64,000 bases of DNA from Paracoccaceae bacterium (GCA_012103375.1 WLWX01000001.1:2584492-2648491); one strand, 5' to 3'. Positions 18,636 to 28,184 are shown, numbered from the stretch's first letter. The notes: generated by a model not told the origin, from the letters alone. Numbers and translations are program-made.

Positions 18636-19253
18636 TTACGCCAGATCGATTCCCTGAACCACGAAGCGTGCACGCATATCTGACGTAGTATTACCACTTG
18701 GGTAATCGACATCCGGCAAGGGCAAACCCAACCAATCACACAATGGACCCCAGCCATCGCCAAGATTATGCACCAAAAGCCGTTCAGGCGAGACGGTCGC
18801 AATCACATCAGCGACGTTTTTATTATAAACCTCAATCGCATGCTCGCGATCTGCGTACCGCCCATCAAAGACTTGCTGAGCTACGAGCAAGTGGGACAGG
18901 CCCTGCGGGTCGTCGCCACTTTGAAGATACTTCAAAAGGGTTGCTTCAAAACTCTTCCACCAACTCTCCGCTGAGCGCATGGTCAGGATGACCTTTGCCT
19001 CGGGATAAACATTGATCAATGTGCGCCAATAGAACGCGGAGGGCCAATCAACACATGCGCTGTAACCTTCGAACAGTTTTTCCCAATCGGGCTTACCACC
19101 TTTTGCCAGATCGAGCCAAAGAGGGCGCAGCGGGGAGTCTTCGCCAAGTTCGAACATGTGGTGCGTTGGCCCAACACCCAAAATATTCAGAGCATTGCGC
19201 ATTGATTCTGTGCCAGTTCTTCCAAACCCGGTTCCAATAACTTTCAATGCCAT
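18636..19253 (-). CDS. Sulfotransferase family protein
   Basis: The N-terminus KVIGTGFGRTGTESMRNAL is the P-loop-like 5'-phosphosulfate-binding motif, and VILTMRSAESWWKSFEATL matches the 3'-phosphate-binding segment of PAPS-dependent sulfotransferases. At 205 residues it fits the short bacterial and protist family with this signature. The ATG at 19253 was chosen since the conserved domain begins immediately; the in-frame start 11 codons upstream adds unrelated residues. It is monocistronic and convergent with the cupin gene. The acceptor is unknown. Confidence 0.75.
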   Translation of the reverse strand: MALKVIGTGFGRTGTESMRNALNILGVGPTHHMFELGEDSPLRPLWLDLAKGGKPDWEKLFEGYSACVDWPSAFYWRTLINVYPEAKVILTMRSAESWWKSFEATLLKYLQSGDDPQGLSHLLVAQQVFDGRYADREHAIEVYNKNVADVIATVSPERLLVHNLGDGWGPLCDWLGLPLPDVDYPSGNTTSDMRARFVVQGIDLA

Positions 19254-19442
19254 TTGACTGTCCAATCCAGTAATGAATATACCCATGGCACCAAACGTTT
19301 TACGGAAACTCTAGTCAACTAGAAGCCGGCATAGGCCTGACATTTGATTGGTTCTTTTGATGGCTGCGGACATTGGTTGCATCGCAGAATTAGGCGTTGC
19401 TTTGATCTCAATCCCGTCATCCGAATTTTCAAGCCAAGCCTC

Positions 19443-20258
19443 TTAAACCGCCTCTTTGACCGCGCTCAGGAATTGTTGTGTGCGCTCTTTCTGTGGGTTG
19501 CCAAAGAGGTCTGCGGGCGCGCCCTGTTCTTCGATCTTGCCATCGTAGAAGAAACACACCCGGTCCGAAATATCGCGCGCAAAACCCATCTGGTGGGTGA
19601 CCATCAGCATGGTCAGATTATGCTCGGCCACCAGCTTACGGATGACGTTGGTAACCTCGCCAATAACCTCAGGGTCGAGGGCCGAGGTGACTTCGTCAAA
19701 CAGCATGACTTTGGGGCGCATGGCCAAAGCGCGGGCGATGGCGACGCGCTGTTGCTGCCCACCCGACAGGCGCGACGGGTGTTGGTCCTTCTTGTCGATC
19801 ATCCCGACCAGTTCCAGCAACTCTTCCGAGCGGTCGCGCGCTTCGGCCTTGGACAGGCCCAGCACCTGCACCGGTCCTTCCATGCAATTCTGCAACGCGG
19901 TCATATGCGGAAACAGGTTGAAATGCTGGAAACACATTCCGATGTCCACGCGCCGTTTGCGCAGATGGCGTTGGTTCGCCTCGACCAGCGTGCTGCCTTT
20001 GGGCATATGGGTCAGCGGATTGCCGTCAACGTAGATGACGCCACCGTTGATCTGTTCCAGCGTCATCAGCATCCTGAGCACGGTTGTCTTGCCCGAACCG
20101 GATGGCCCGATGACCGTGACCATCTCGCCCGCAGCAACGTCAAGGTCGAGGTTGTCCAGCACAACCAGATCGCCGTAGGCCTTCTTGACCTTCCTGAAGC
20201 TGACCATGGGCACGTCGGTGCCGGTAAGTTCCTGCGGATAGGCGGACATGTCTTCCAT
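19443..20258 (-). CDS. ehuA: Polar amino-acid/ectoine-type ABC transporter ATPase
   Basis: The 271-residue ATPase has Walker A GPSGSGKTT (about residue 51), the signature LSGGQQQRVAIARAL and Walker B VMLFDEVTSALD, with H-loop LMVTHQMGFA. HFNLFPHMTALQN is characteristic of the polar amino-acid uptake family. It ends the operon encoding a binding protein and two permeases. The gene symbol rests on overall resemblance of all four products to the EhuABCD ectoine/hydroxyectoine importer; another polar amino-acid derivative remains possible. The start directly follows the ehuD stop. Confidence 0.7.
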   Translation of the reverse strand: MEDMSAYPQELTGTDVPMVSFRKVKKAYGDLVVLDNLDLDVAAGEMVTVIGPSGSGKTTVLRMLMTLEQINGGVIYVDGNPLTHMPKGSTLVEANQRHLRKRRVDIGMCFQHFNLFPHMTALQNCMEGPVQVLGLSKAEARDRSEELLELVGMIDKKDQHPSRLSGGQQQRVAIARALAMRPKVMLFDEVTSALDPEVIGEVTNVIRKLVAEHNLTMLMVTHQMGFARDISDRVCFFYDGKIEEQGAPADLFGNPQKERTQQFLSAVKEAV

Positions 20259-20963
20259 TCAATTCATTCCCAGTTTGCGGCGGACGAAACCTTCGAAGGC
20301 GCGGATAAGACCAGCGGCGGGCAGGGACAGCGCCAGGAAGATGATGCCCACCAGTGTATATGCTTCCAGATACCGCCATGTTTCCGATCCGATTGCGTTG
20401 GCGGTGTGGATCAATTCGGCGACGCCGATCACGGACAACATCGGCGTGTCCTTGAAGATGCCCACCAGATAGTTGCCCATGCCCGGAATAGCGGGCGGAA
20501 CGGCCTGGGGGATGATCAGCCGCCGGTAAGTCTGCATCGTTGTCATGTTCAGTGCGGTCGCCGCTTCCCATTGTCCTTTGGGCACACTTTCGATGCCACC
20601 ACGATAGACTTCGGAAAGATAGCAGGAATAGTGCAACCCAATCGCGATCATGCCCGACACCCAGGGGCTAAGCGTGATGCCGAATTGAGGGCCGACATAG
20701 AAGATGAAGAAGATCTGCAACAGAAGCGGAGTCGAACGCACGAATTCCACGAACTCGCGCACCACGAAGGTCAACAAACGATTGCCACTGCGCTGTGCAA
20801 GGGCCAGGACCAGGCCCACCACCAGCGCAATTGCGTAACCCGCAGCAGCGGCGATCAGCGTGTTGAGCGTCGCCTCGACAAGTCGGGGCAGGATTTCCCA
20901 GGTAAAATCCCATCGCCAGTCGAATTTCGGAAACCACTTTTCCGCGAAGAGCCAGTCAAACAT
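20259..20963 (-). CDS. ehuD: Polar amino-acid/ectoine-type ABC permease EhuD-like
   Basis: The 234-residue membrane protein of the HisMQ type has about five hydrophobic segments. The EAA loop (GQWEAATALNMTTMQTYRRL then IIPQAVPPAIPGMGNYLVG) contacts the ATPase. The N-terminus MFDWLFAEKWFPKFDWRWDF is like that of EhuD proteins. It begins 3 bp after the preceding permease stop and directly abuts the ATPase gene. The substrate is inferred only from family likeness. Confidence 0.7.
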   Translation of the reverse strand: MFDWLFAEKWFPKFDWRWDFTWEILPRLVEATLNTLIAAAAGYAIALVVGLVLALAQRSGNRLLTFVVREFVEFVRSTPLLLQIFFIFYVGPQFGITLSPWVSGMIAIGLHYSCYLSEVYRGGIESVPKGQWEAATALNMTTMQTYRRLIIPQAVPPAIPGMGNYLVGIFKDTPMLSVIGVAELIHTANAIGSETWRYLEAYTLVGIIFLALSLPAAGLIRAFEGFVRRKLGMN

Positions 20964-20966
20964 GGA

Positions 20967-21632
20967 TCAGGCCCTCCCCAGTTTGCGCGCCATGAAGGCT
21001 TCAAGCCAGCGCATGAACGGTGTCAGCAGGAAGCGGGCGAGGATGTAATAGATAAGCAGTGCGGTGCCGAATATCTGGGCCGAAAGATAGGTGCTGGCGT
21101 TGATTTGCTTGGCCTCGAACATCAGGTCCGTGACCGAGATAAGCGATACCAGCGCAGTCCCCTTCAGAACCTCGATCATCAGATTGCCCCAGGGTGGCAG
21201 CATATTGACCAGCGCTTGCGGCAGGATAATCCGCCACATGCGTTTTGCCGGGCTCATGTTGATGGCGGTCGCCGCTTCCCATTGGCCTTTGGGCACCGCC
21301 AGAATGCCGCCCCGAACCAGTTCAGCGCCATATGCGCCCGTGTTCAAAGCAATGGCCACATAGCCTGCGGTGAATTTTTCCAGCGTAACGCCGAACAGTG
21401 GCAGTACGAAGAAAATCCAGTAGAGCTGGACAAGCAACGACGTGCCGCGAAAAATCTCGATATAGGTGACGGCGACGCCTTTCACCAATCGGTTGGGTGA
21501 CATTTTCATCAACCCGAAGGCCAACGCAAAAATGACGGCGAAGATCGCAGAGAGGAAGAACTGAGCTACCGTGATGCCGGTGCCCGACAACAGCCGAGGC
21601 CAGTAGACGTCAATGAATTCAAGAAAGCTCAT
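20967..21632 (-). CDS. ehuC: Polar amino-acid/ectoine-type ABC permease EhuC-like
   Basis: This 221-residue HisMQ-type permease has a conserved EAA motif (GQWEAATAINMSPAKRMWRI then LPQALVNMLPPWGN). Residues 40-70 (LMKMSPNRLVKGVAVTYIEI then FRGTSLLVQLYWIFFVLPLFG) match the FRGTPLLVQL motif of polar amino-acid permeases. It is separated from the binding-protein gene by 79 bp containing a strong hairpin at 21666-21689, which probably lowers permease expression relative to the binding protein. Confidence 0.7.
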   Translation of the reverse strand: MSFLEFIDVYWPRLLSGTGITVAQFFLSAIFAVIFALAFGLMKMSPNRLVKGVAVTYIEIFRGTSLLVQLYWIFFVLPLFGVTLEKFTAGYVAIALNTGAYGAELVRGGILAVPKGQWEAATAINMSPAKRMWRIILPQALVNMLPPWGNLMIEVLKGTALVSLISVTDLMFEAKQINASTYLSAQIFGTALLIYYILARFLLTPFMRWLEAFMARKLGRA

Positions 21633-21665
21633 GTCCCCGCCCCAGTTCGCTGATACTCAAAGAGC

Positions 21666-21689
21666 GTGGCAGGCCAATCGGCCTGCCAC
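21666..21689 (-). terminator. Intercistronic hairpin after the ehuB-like gene
   Basis: GTGGCAGGCC at 21666-21675 pairs perfectly with GGCCTGCCAC at 21680-21689 around an AATC loop. It lies 22 bp beyond the binding-protein stop, before the permease gene, with no T-run. This fits a partial attenuator or 3'-end stabiliser giving excess binding protein. Confidence 0.7.
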
Positions 21690-21711
21690 AAGTCCTTGGT
21701 CGTATGTTGCC

Positions 21712-22554
21712 CTAGCGGTTGGCGCAGGCCCATTCGGTTGTGACATCACCGGGGAGGTGAACGCTTGAGTATTCGTGATCCTCAACCTTGGCCATCATCT
21801 CTTCCGAGCCGACGTAGTCCTTGAGCGCTGCGTTGAAGGCCACAAGGAAGTCCTTGTCTTCATGACGGAAGCCGATGGCCGCAAAGTTCTTGCTCCACTC
21901 TTCCATCTGCGACGCATCGCCAAGTTCGATTTCTTCATGGTCCGCCGCAAGATGCTGGGCTTCGAAATCAGTCAGGATTGCTGCATCTGCACGGCCGGCC
22001 TTCATTGCCGCAACCATTTCGGTCGGACCAGGCACCTGCATGATGTTATCGTCTGCAATTCCCAGTTTCTTTGCCGCCTCAACAGTGTTGTAACCAGCGC
22101 CGGTCACCATGGTATGGCCACCGTCCAGCACGTCGGTGTAGCTGTTGATGCCCTTCGGGTTGCCCGTTGCAACCAGAATGCCATCGCCGGATCTGGCAAC
22201 AGGTTCCGAGAAGGATACATTCTCGCAGCGCGAGCCAAGAACATACATGCCGCCGGTGATCAGGTCGAAACGCTCTGCTTTCAATCCCGGGATCAACCCG
22301 CCCCAGTCGGTGACGACCGGTTCAATGTTCGTCAGACCCATTTTGGCCAGAGTTTCGATGGCAATGTCGTTGGTAAACCCATCTGCGTTGCCGTCTTCAT
22401 CCGGGTAACCCCAAAGCGGAATGTTCGCAAATCCGATGCGGATCGTCTCTCCCGCGTCGATGCGATCCTGTAGCGGGCCGGCAGTGGCCGATACTGCCGT
22501 TGTCGCCAGTGCGAAACCCGCAGCAATCAGCGTCTTAGTGAATTTTGTTGGCAT
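21712..22554 (-). CDS. ehuB: Periplasmic polar amino-acid/ectoine-type binding protein
   Basis: The 280-residue precursor has a signal peptide (MPTKFTKTLIAAGFALATTA, cleavage near SATAG) and a family-3 solute-binding fold. IRIGFANIPLWGYPDEDG and DLITGGMYVLGSRCENVSFS resemble EhuB, with the tryptophans and tyrosines expected to cage a charged cyclic ligand. The ATG at 22554 follows GGAGGACACC, a strong ribosome-binding site. It is the first gene of the leftward operon and is divergent from an Lrp-type regulator gene. Ectoine specificity is inference. Confidence 0.7.
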   Translation of the reverse strand: MPTKFTKTLIAAGFALATTAVSATAGPLQDRIDAGETIRIGFANIPLWGYPDEDGNADGFTNDIAIETLAKMGLTNIEPVVTDWGGLIPGLKAERFDLITGGMYVLGSRCENVSFSEPVARSGDGILVATGNPKGINSYTDVLDGGHTMVTGAGYNTVEAAKKLGIADDNIMQVPGPTEMVAAMKAGRADAAILTDFEAQHLAADHEEIELGDASQMEEWSKNFAAIGFRHEDKDFLVAFNAALKDYVGSEEMMAKVEDHEYSSVHLPGDVTTEWACANR

Positions 22555-22698
22555 GGTGTCCTCCGTGTCGTTTTCCGATTTTCCCTGCACAATTCTGCAC
22601 AGCGCCGAGGGAGGGGTGTGGCGTTGCATACACACGCCAAATTCTGATGGTTCGATCCCCTCAGTGTGAAAACCATCCTATCGGGCAATTGTGATTTT

Positions 22699-22729
22699 TT
22701 TCGTCATTATTCCAGAAATCCTGACGAAA
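22699..22729. promoter_or_regulatory. Inverted repeat in the divergent ehuB-lrp promoter region
   Basis: TTTCGTCA at 22699-22706 and TGACGAAA at 22722-22729 form a perfect 8-bp inverted repeat with a 15-nt A/T-rich spacer, lying before the Lrp-type gene. This geometry suits an Lrp/AsnC dimer and suggests control of both the regulator and the importer operon. Confidence 0.5.
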
Positions 22730-22768
22730 TACGTTGCCATGCGCGGAAACACGGTTATCACTCGCGTC

Positions 22769-23218
22769 ATGGATGACAAAGATCAAGAAATACTTCGCCT
22801 TGTGCAGTCAAACTCTCGATTGACCGCAGATGCCATCGGACACGAGATTGGCCTGTCGCCGCCTGCTGTTCAAAAACGCCTGAAAAGACTGCGCGAAACC
22901 GGTGTGATCGAAAGCGAAATTGCGGTGCTTTGCCCGGCCAAGGTGGGCCGCGAAATGACTGTGATCGTGCAAGTCATGCTGGAACGGGAAAGCCGCCTGC
23001 ATCTGGACAGTTTCAAACGCCGCATGAAGATCGCGCCCGGTGTACAGCAATGCTATTACACGACTGGCGAGGCGGATTTCATATTGGTTGTGATTGTAGA
23101 GAACATCAAAGCCTATGAGGCCTTCACCCAGGAATATTTCTTCGACGAATCCAACGTAAGCAAGTTCACCTCTTCAATCGTGATGGACCGCGTCAAGGTT
23201 TCCCTTGATATCCTCTGA
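22769..23218 (+). CDS. Lrp/AsnC-family transcriptional regulator
   Basis: The 149-residue protein has an N-terminal helix-turn-helix (LTADAIGHEIGLSPPAVQKR) and a C-terminal RAM effector domain (VQQCYYTTGEADFILVVIVE). It is divergently arranged with the ABC importer operon, a layout in which Lrp proteins usually control uptake of the amino-acid-like substrate. The start at ATG 22769 (MDDKDQEIL) aligns with the family N-terminus; an in-frame ATG at 22739 is possible and neither has a clear ribosome-binding site. Confidence 0.85.
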   Translation: MDDKDQEILRLVQSNSRLTADAIGHEIGLSPPAVQKRLKRLRETGVIESEIAVLCPAKVGREMTVIVQVMLERESRLHLDSFKRRMKIAPGVQQCYYTTGEADFILVVIVENIKAYEAFTQEYFFDESNVSKFTSSIVMDRVKVSLDIL

Positions 23219-23220
23219 TG

Positions 23221-24051
23221 TCTTGAGGCGCCCGGTAAGGTATCGCCATGGTTGGTCGAAAACATCGCGCTTTGTCCGGCACGCTCAGACGTCGCACCCC
23301 AACCGCCCATCTGGGGTTCAACCATCGCATAACGGCGCCCCGTATCCGGGTGGTTGCCTGCAATGACGGTGCCAAAAATGCTGGCGAAATGCCCGGCGGG
23401 CAATTTGCCGGGCATCGCCTGCGCCATACAGTGCCACAGCATATCGATCAGCTTCATCCGCGTCTCAAAGTAATAGGCGTGGGCCGCAGTGGGTCTGCAT
23501 GGAAAACCGTGCCGGGTGTGGTCAGGACCTCCAACGGGGCAAAAGACCCCGCATTGGTGAACCGTTCAGGATCGGTCATCGGTTATGGTGATGAATGCCT
23601 CCCAGGCGCAGCCATCGTCCTGTGGTTCCTCAATAGAGAAGGTGCCTTTCGGCAAGCTTTTTAGCCCTGCTCGGGCGCGCCGCTCTCCGGTTTCGCGGGC
23701 CGAGGCTATCGCGGCTGCAAGCGCGCCAGACCCATAGCGCTGACACAAACCGCGAATAATCGATGCCGCACGCCGCCCGGCAGAGACTTGCGCCCAAAGG
23801 TCGCCCTGCACAAAGTCGGGCAGGCGCGAATTGGTGCGGATGATGTCAAACACAGCCTCGTTTCGCGCGCCACCATCAAACAGGCGCACGATGGGCAGGC
23901 GCAGCCCTTCGGCAATGATCTCGGTCGACATCGACCCCGGCGTGTGCCCGCCAATATCGCCCCAATGCGCGATCGAGGCGACCCAGGCGACGATATTCCC
24001 TTCAAAGAACACAGGCTCGGCCATGACATCGAGAGTGAACTGGTCAGTCAT
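23221..24051 (-). pseudogene. Hydantoinase/oxoprolinase B-subunit, copy 2, deletion remnant
   Basis: The native start remains (MTDQFTLDV at 24051) but about 80 residues are missing before FFEGNIVAWVASIAHWGDIG. The frame then runs through TPGSMSTEIIAEGLRLPIVR to KGTFSIEEPQDDGCAWEAFI and stops near 23566. A shifted frame resumes at FETRMKLIDMLWHCMAQAMP and HFASIFGTVIAGNHPDTGR up to about 23221. So one large deletion, a further loss, a frameshift and a truncated 3' end are visible. HyuB proteins are about 550-600 residues and act with HyuA on cyclic amides. The start overlaps the M24 gene stop, so it belonged to that operon. Confidence 0.7.
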
Positions 24052-25129
24052 GGATCGTACTAAGATCGCGTGGAAGACCGGACAGGATTTCAGGGCCGTC
24101 CGCGCGCAAGATCACAATGTCTTCCAGCCGGATACCAAAGCGGCCCGGCAGGTAGATGCCGGGTTCGATTGAAAACACCATACCTTCCTCCAACACCGTC
24201 TGCGAAGCCGCTGTGATATAGGGCGTTTCATGCACTTCGATGCCCATGCCATGACCGGTGCGGTGCATGAAGTATTCACCATATCCCGCGTCTGTAATCA
24301 CGCCGCGCGCCGCGTCGTCGACGACATGCGCGCGCACGCCCGGTTTCGCCGCCGCCATCGCTGCCTGCACGGCGCGCTCCACAATCTCATGCACCTCGCT
24401 GTAGCCGTCCGGTGCAGCCCCCATCACCGCCATGCGGGTAATATCGCTGGAATAGCCCTGCATCCCGCCGCCGATATCCATCACGACGGCATCGCCTGCT
24501 TTCAGGATAGTTTCGCCCGTTTGATGGTGCGGGAACGCGCCGTTGCCACCGGCGCCGACAATACAGAACAAGGGTGCCGCACCCTGATCTTTGAACGTTT
24601 CGCGCACCACTTCCGCGACCTCACTCTCGCTCATACCAACGCGCATCGCAGCCCACGCCGCCTTCATGGCGGTATCTGCGATCAGGGCATTGCGCTTGAG
24701 CTTGTCATATTCATCCGTGTCCTTGCGCATCCGCAGCGCGCCGATCGTGCTGGCGGTGAACTGGCGTTTCGCATCCGGCAAAGCGTCCTGCACCAAGGCC
24801 GCAAAATCCGCGCGCATGGTTTCATCCAGCACGATGCTTTTGGCACGCGCCGCATCCGCTTCCTTCAAGAGCGCTGCAAAGGCTGCGTCCGGCCCCTGAT
24901 CATCAGCCCATGGGTGGAATGGCAGGTCGGTATGCTGACGCGCACTTTCCGCCTCTAGCGATGGCATCAAAAGGCCCGCGTAGTCTTGCGTGACACACAT
25001 AAGCAACGGGCGTTCATCCGCATGCGGGCGCAAGCCGGTCAGCCACGCCAGATGCGCGCCAGCGCCAAGGGCCACCAGATCCACGTCCTGGGCGCGCATC
25101 GCCCCTCGCAATCTCTCCAGTCGGGTCAT
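24044..25129 (-). CDS. M24-family Xaa-Pro aminopeptidase-like protein
   Basis: The 361-residue protein is intact, with a creatinase N-domain (LVALGAGAHLAWLTGLRPHA) and a catalytic domain whose metal ligands are in VVMDIGGGMQGYSSDITRMA, HRTGHGMGIEVHE, SIEPGIYLPG and RLEDIVIL. Its ATG overlaps the last codons of hydantoinase B copy 1 by 4 bp and its stop overlaps the start of copy 2, so it was translated as part of the hydantoinase operon. It is the only undamaged gene there. Its likely role was cleavage of an N-carbamoyl or dipeptide-like product. Confidence 0.8.
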   Translation of the reverse strand: MTRLERLRGAMRAQDVDLVALGAGAHLAWLTGLRPHADERPLLMCVTQDYAGLLMPSLEAESARQHTDLPFHPWADDQGPDAAFAALLKEADAARAKSIVLDETMRADFAALVQDALPDAKRQFTASTIGALRMRKDTDEYDKLKRNALIADTAMKAAWAAMRVGMSESEVAEVVRETFKDQGAAPLFCIVGAGGNGAFPHHQTGETILKAGDAVVMDIGGGMQGYSSDITRMAVMGAAPDGYSEVHEIVERAVQAAMAAAKPGVRAHVVDDAARGVITDAGYGEYFMHRTGHGMGIEVHETPYITAASQTVLEEGMVFSIEPGIYLPGRFGIRLEDIVILRADGPEILSGLPRDLSTIHD

Positions 25130-26171
25130 ATGCCATATACCTTTGCTACACGTTCCGGCGTCACATAGCCGTTTTTGATATCCATCTGCATCGCCTCTGG
25201 CGCGCGGTTTTTCGGATCACCATAGCACGCCCCGCATGAGGTGATCACGCGGATCACATCATCGGATGTGACGTCAAATCCTGATACGAATGCGGTGCGC
25301 TGTGTCTCTCCATCCGCCATGTCGATCTCGACAAAGTTACCAGAACCATCCGCGCGCCCTTCAAGCGACCAGGGTTTGACCAGGGATCGTGTATAGCCCG
25401 CTGTCAGAAACCCCTGATCCGTTTCGAAATAGAACCCGATGGCCCCGCGTTTTTGGGCATGAAACACCAAGCCTTCGCGCGTCAAAACCTTCAGCGGGCG
25501 GAACGAGCCATCATTGGCAGGCGTGTCAGGATCGGTGAGCGATTTGAACACCATCTGCGCACAAACGATGGTGCCGTTGCGGCAGATATTGGTCGGGCCA
25601 TCATCCTGATCAGGATTGTCGCGCAAATCGACCAGGAATTCGTCATCCGTGATCGTCACTTTGACATTGTAGGTGCGCCCGTCGTCCTGCGGCTCGGACA
25701 GTTCAAACGTGCCTTTGGACAGCTTTCCCAGCTCGGCCAGCGCTGTTCTTTCGCCAAACTCCATGAAGCTGACCATGGTGCGCTTGAAGGTTGGCACACC
25801 ATATTTGACGGCCATACCTTCCAGCCGCTTGGCGCCGACCCAATCACAGGCATCGCCAGCACCAGATCGTTCAGATGTGTCACCCCACCGTGCCACGGAT
25901 CATTGGTGATAAAGATGTCGCCAGGCTTTACGTCCGCACCGAATTTCCCAAGGATGAACTGCGCACTTTTTTCGAGCACGCCAACAAAAGCGGGGATACC
26001 CGCACCTGAGGACGCAATGCGTCGTTCTGAATCCGTGATGCAGGTGCCCATTTCGAGCACCTCGTAGATGATCGAGGACATCGCAGTGTTGCGCATCGCG
26101 GCAAACATCTCATCCGCGGCGGCTTGCAATAAATTCTGGATGATCTCCAGCGTGATGGGATCGTCGCTCAT
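25126..26171 (-). pseudogene. Hydantoinase/oxoprolinase B-subunit, copy 1, internally deleted
   Basis: The start MSDDPITLEIIQNLLQAAAD and the metal-site region FITNDPWHGGVTHLNDLVLA are intact. About 100 residues are then missing and the frame changes to DWVGAKRLEGMAVKYGVPTF, continuing to a normal C-terminus (RVITSCGACYGDPKNRAPEA). A second gap lies at AIGFYFE-TDQGF, where the GGWGA region should be. The two missing blocks correspond to regions that survive in copy 2, but overlapping parts (KGTFELSEPQDDG against KGTFSIEEPQDDG) differ, so the copies are paralogues, not one split gene. The gene overlaps hyuA and the M24 gene by 4 bp each. Confidence 0.75.
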
Positions 26172-27513
26172 TTGCTGGCCTCCAATTCAATATAAATGTT
26201 GCGATATGCATCGAGCGTGACACGATTGCCCGGATGGATCACGATGGTGGTGCCGGGATCTTCGACAACCGCAGGCCCGTCGAATGTCATGCCAGGCATC
26301 AGCTTTTCACCATCATAGATTGTGGCGTCGTGTTTGCCTTCCAAAGCGTAATCGGCCTGTCGCATGCCCTTTTTGGCCGCGCCGGCATCTGCATCACCCA
26401 AAGCAGCAGGCACCATTTCCAGTTTGCCAACTTCAACACGCGCGACCAGATGGTTACCGACCATCTCAACCAGGGCGTCCAGGCGGTAGGTATATTCCTG
26501 CTCATACGCGTTGTGGAAATCCTCGATGATCTTGGTCAGCCCCGCCTCAGTTACGCCGCCTTCCAACAGCACTTCGGTTGTGTGCTCCTGATTCTGATAG
26601 CGGAACTTGCCGTAGCGCAGGAAACCGATGCTGCCGGTATCGACACCTTCGCCTTCAAACGTGGCACGGGCGTTGGCTTCGGCCGCTGCAAAGACACGCT
26701 CAATCCGCCCGGCTGATCCTGCGCACCACTTTCCACCATCGTGATCGGCACCGCAGATGTCGCCGCCAGGCTGTCCACACCGCAGTTGCTTTGCATGATA
26801 TAGGGGCTTTGCTTAAGGCCCTGATTTTTCAATCCCTCGTCCAGCTTGCCCAAATATCGTGCCGCAACTGGCTGCACATAAGCGTTCAGAACGGCCGTAT
26901 TGGTGCGCTCGTATTCGCGCCATTCGCGGGTGATCTGGTGGCTGGCAACGGTCGAAACCTCGGGCCACAGGCGATTGATTTCAGCCAGAACAGCCTCTTC
27001 ATGGGCGGTATTTGCATAAGAATGCAGCAAGCAGATCGCCACCGCCTGAACGCCCACGAACTTGAAGCCATCCAGCACCGCAGGCAAGCCGGACAGGTCC
27101 AACGGCTCACGCTCGGCACCTTGATAGGTCATTCGCCCCGGCACTTCGGCCCGCAGATAGCGCGGCACAAACGGCGCGGGCTTTTCATAATGCAGGTTAA
27201 AGAAATCAGGGCGGTTGCCGCGCGCAATCTCAAGCGTGTCGCGGAAACCCTTGGTGGTGATCAGGCCGACGTTGACGCCTTTGCGTTCGGTCAGCGCGTT
27301 GATGACCACGGTTGTCCCATGCACCATGAAATCCACGGCAGCCGGTTCAATCCCGCCCTTGTTCATCACGTTCAGAACACCATTTTCAAAATCCGGCGGC
27401 GTGGTGTCGGCTTTTGCTGTGGTGATCTTCAGCCCGTCAGGGCCGCTTTCAATAGCGACCAGATCGGTGAACGTGCCGCCCACGTCGGTGGCGATGCGCG
27501 TCGTATTGCCCAT
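26168..27513 (-). pseudogene. Hydantoinase/oxoprolinase A-subunit with internal deletion
   Basis: The N-terminal ATP-binding motif IATDVGGTFTDLVAIE and MVHGTTVVINALTERKGVNV are normal for HyuA. At VPITMVESG (about 26735) the expected central ASKHA region is missing. A different frame continues with EANARATFEGEGVDTGSIGF and runs to GPAVVEDPGTTIVIHPGN and a normal end. Roughly 200 of about 680 residues are lost with a frame change, so no active enzyme is made. The gene follows the GAF chimera by 2 bp and overlaps hyuB copy 1. Confidence 0.8.
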
Positions 27514-27515
27514 GA

Positions 27516-28184
27516 TCAGCCTCTCCTTTTGAGATTTTCATTCAGCAGGAACGCGATCGCGCCCGCCTGTTTCAGAGTTTCGGCTGCCGCGACCCGCTCC
27601 GGCGTGAAATGCCCCGCCACGTTGAGGCAGTTGAGCGTGCCCATCACCTTCCCCGCCACGACAATCGGCACATTCATGCAGCTTTCGCACCCCAGCGACT
27701 GGATCAGCGGATAGTCGGGAAACACTTCCGCAATCTCTTCGATGGAATTTGCCACAATGGTCTGATGCGCGCCCTGAACGTGATCGGTCCAACGGTCATG
27801 CTGCATCGGTTTTTCGCCGCTTACAGGGTAGGCCTCAGGCATATTCGTGAAATTGCGCCGCGCCACGCCCTTGTCGTGATCAATCTCCATCAGCGTGAAC
27901 AGGGTCACGCCCACAGTGTCATTCACCAACCGCTCCAGCGCCATCGCGATCATCACGCGCTGGTTCATCCCGCCCGATAGCCGGAAGGCGTAAGAGGCAA
28001 GCACCCGCGCAGGATCAGGGATGGCAATATCTGCAAGCAGTTGTGCGGCGCGGGCCTCTGCCTCAGCGCGGGGCAGCTTAGGATCTCGGCGGCGCAGGAC
28101 TTCGGTGACCTGACGGGCGATGGTGAAGACCGGGTTCAGCGAGGATGTGGGGTTTTGTAAATCATCGACATATCGGTGCCGCAC
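27516..28184 (-). pseudogene. Chimeric reading frame: dipeptide ABC ATPase fragment fused to GAF domain
   Basis: Residues 10-82 are part of a DppD/OppD ATPase: QNPTSSLNPVFTI (the Q-loop region) and FRLSGGMNQRVMIAMAL (the ABC signature). From about residue 83 (position about 27938) the sequence becomes a GAF domain (LMEIDHDKGVARRNFTNMPE, VFPDYPLIQSLGCESCMNVP). No protein with this domain order is known to me, and the Walker A and B motifs are absent. A deletion that removed the 3' end of the ATPase gene and the 5' end of the GAF gene explains it. A lost base before QNPTSS also separates it from the upstream ATPase part. Whether the fusion is translated is unknown. Confidence 0.7.

Noticed and set aside
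19344-21500. Rightward 718-codon open frame
   Set aside because: It is antisense to three well-conserved ABC transporter genes; its composition (His/Gln/Arg-rich) is typical of an antisense shadow.
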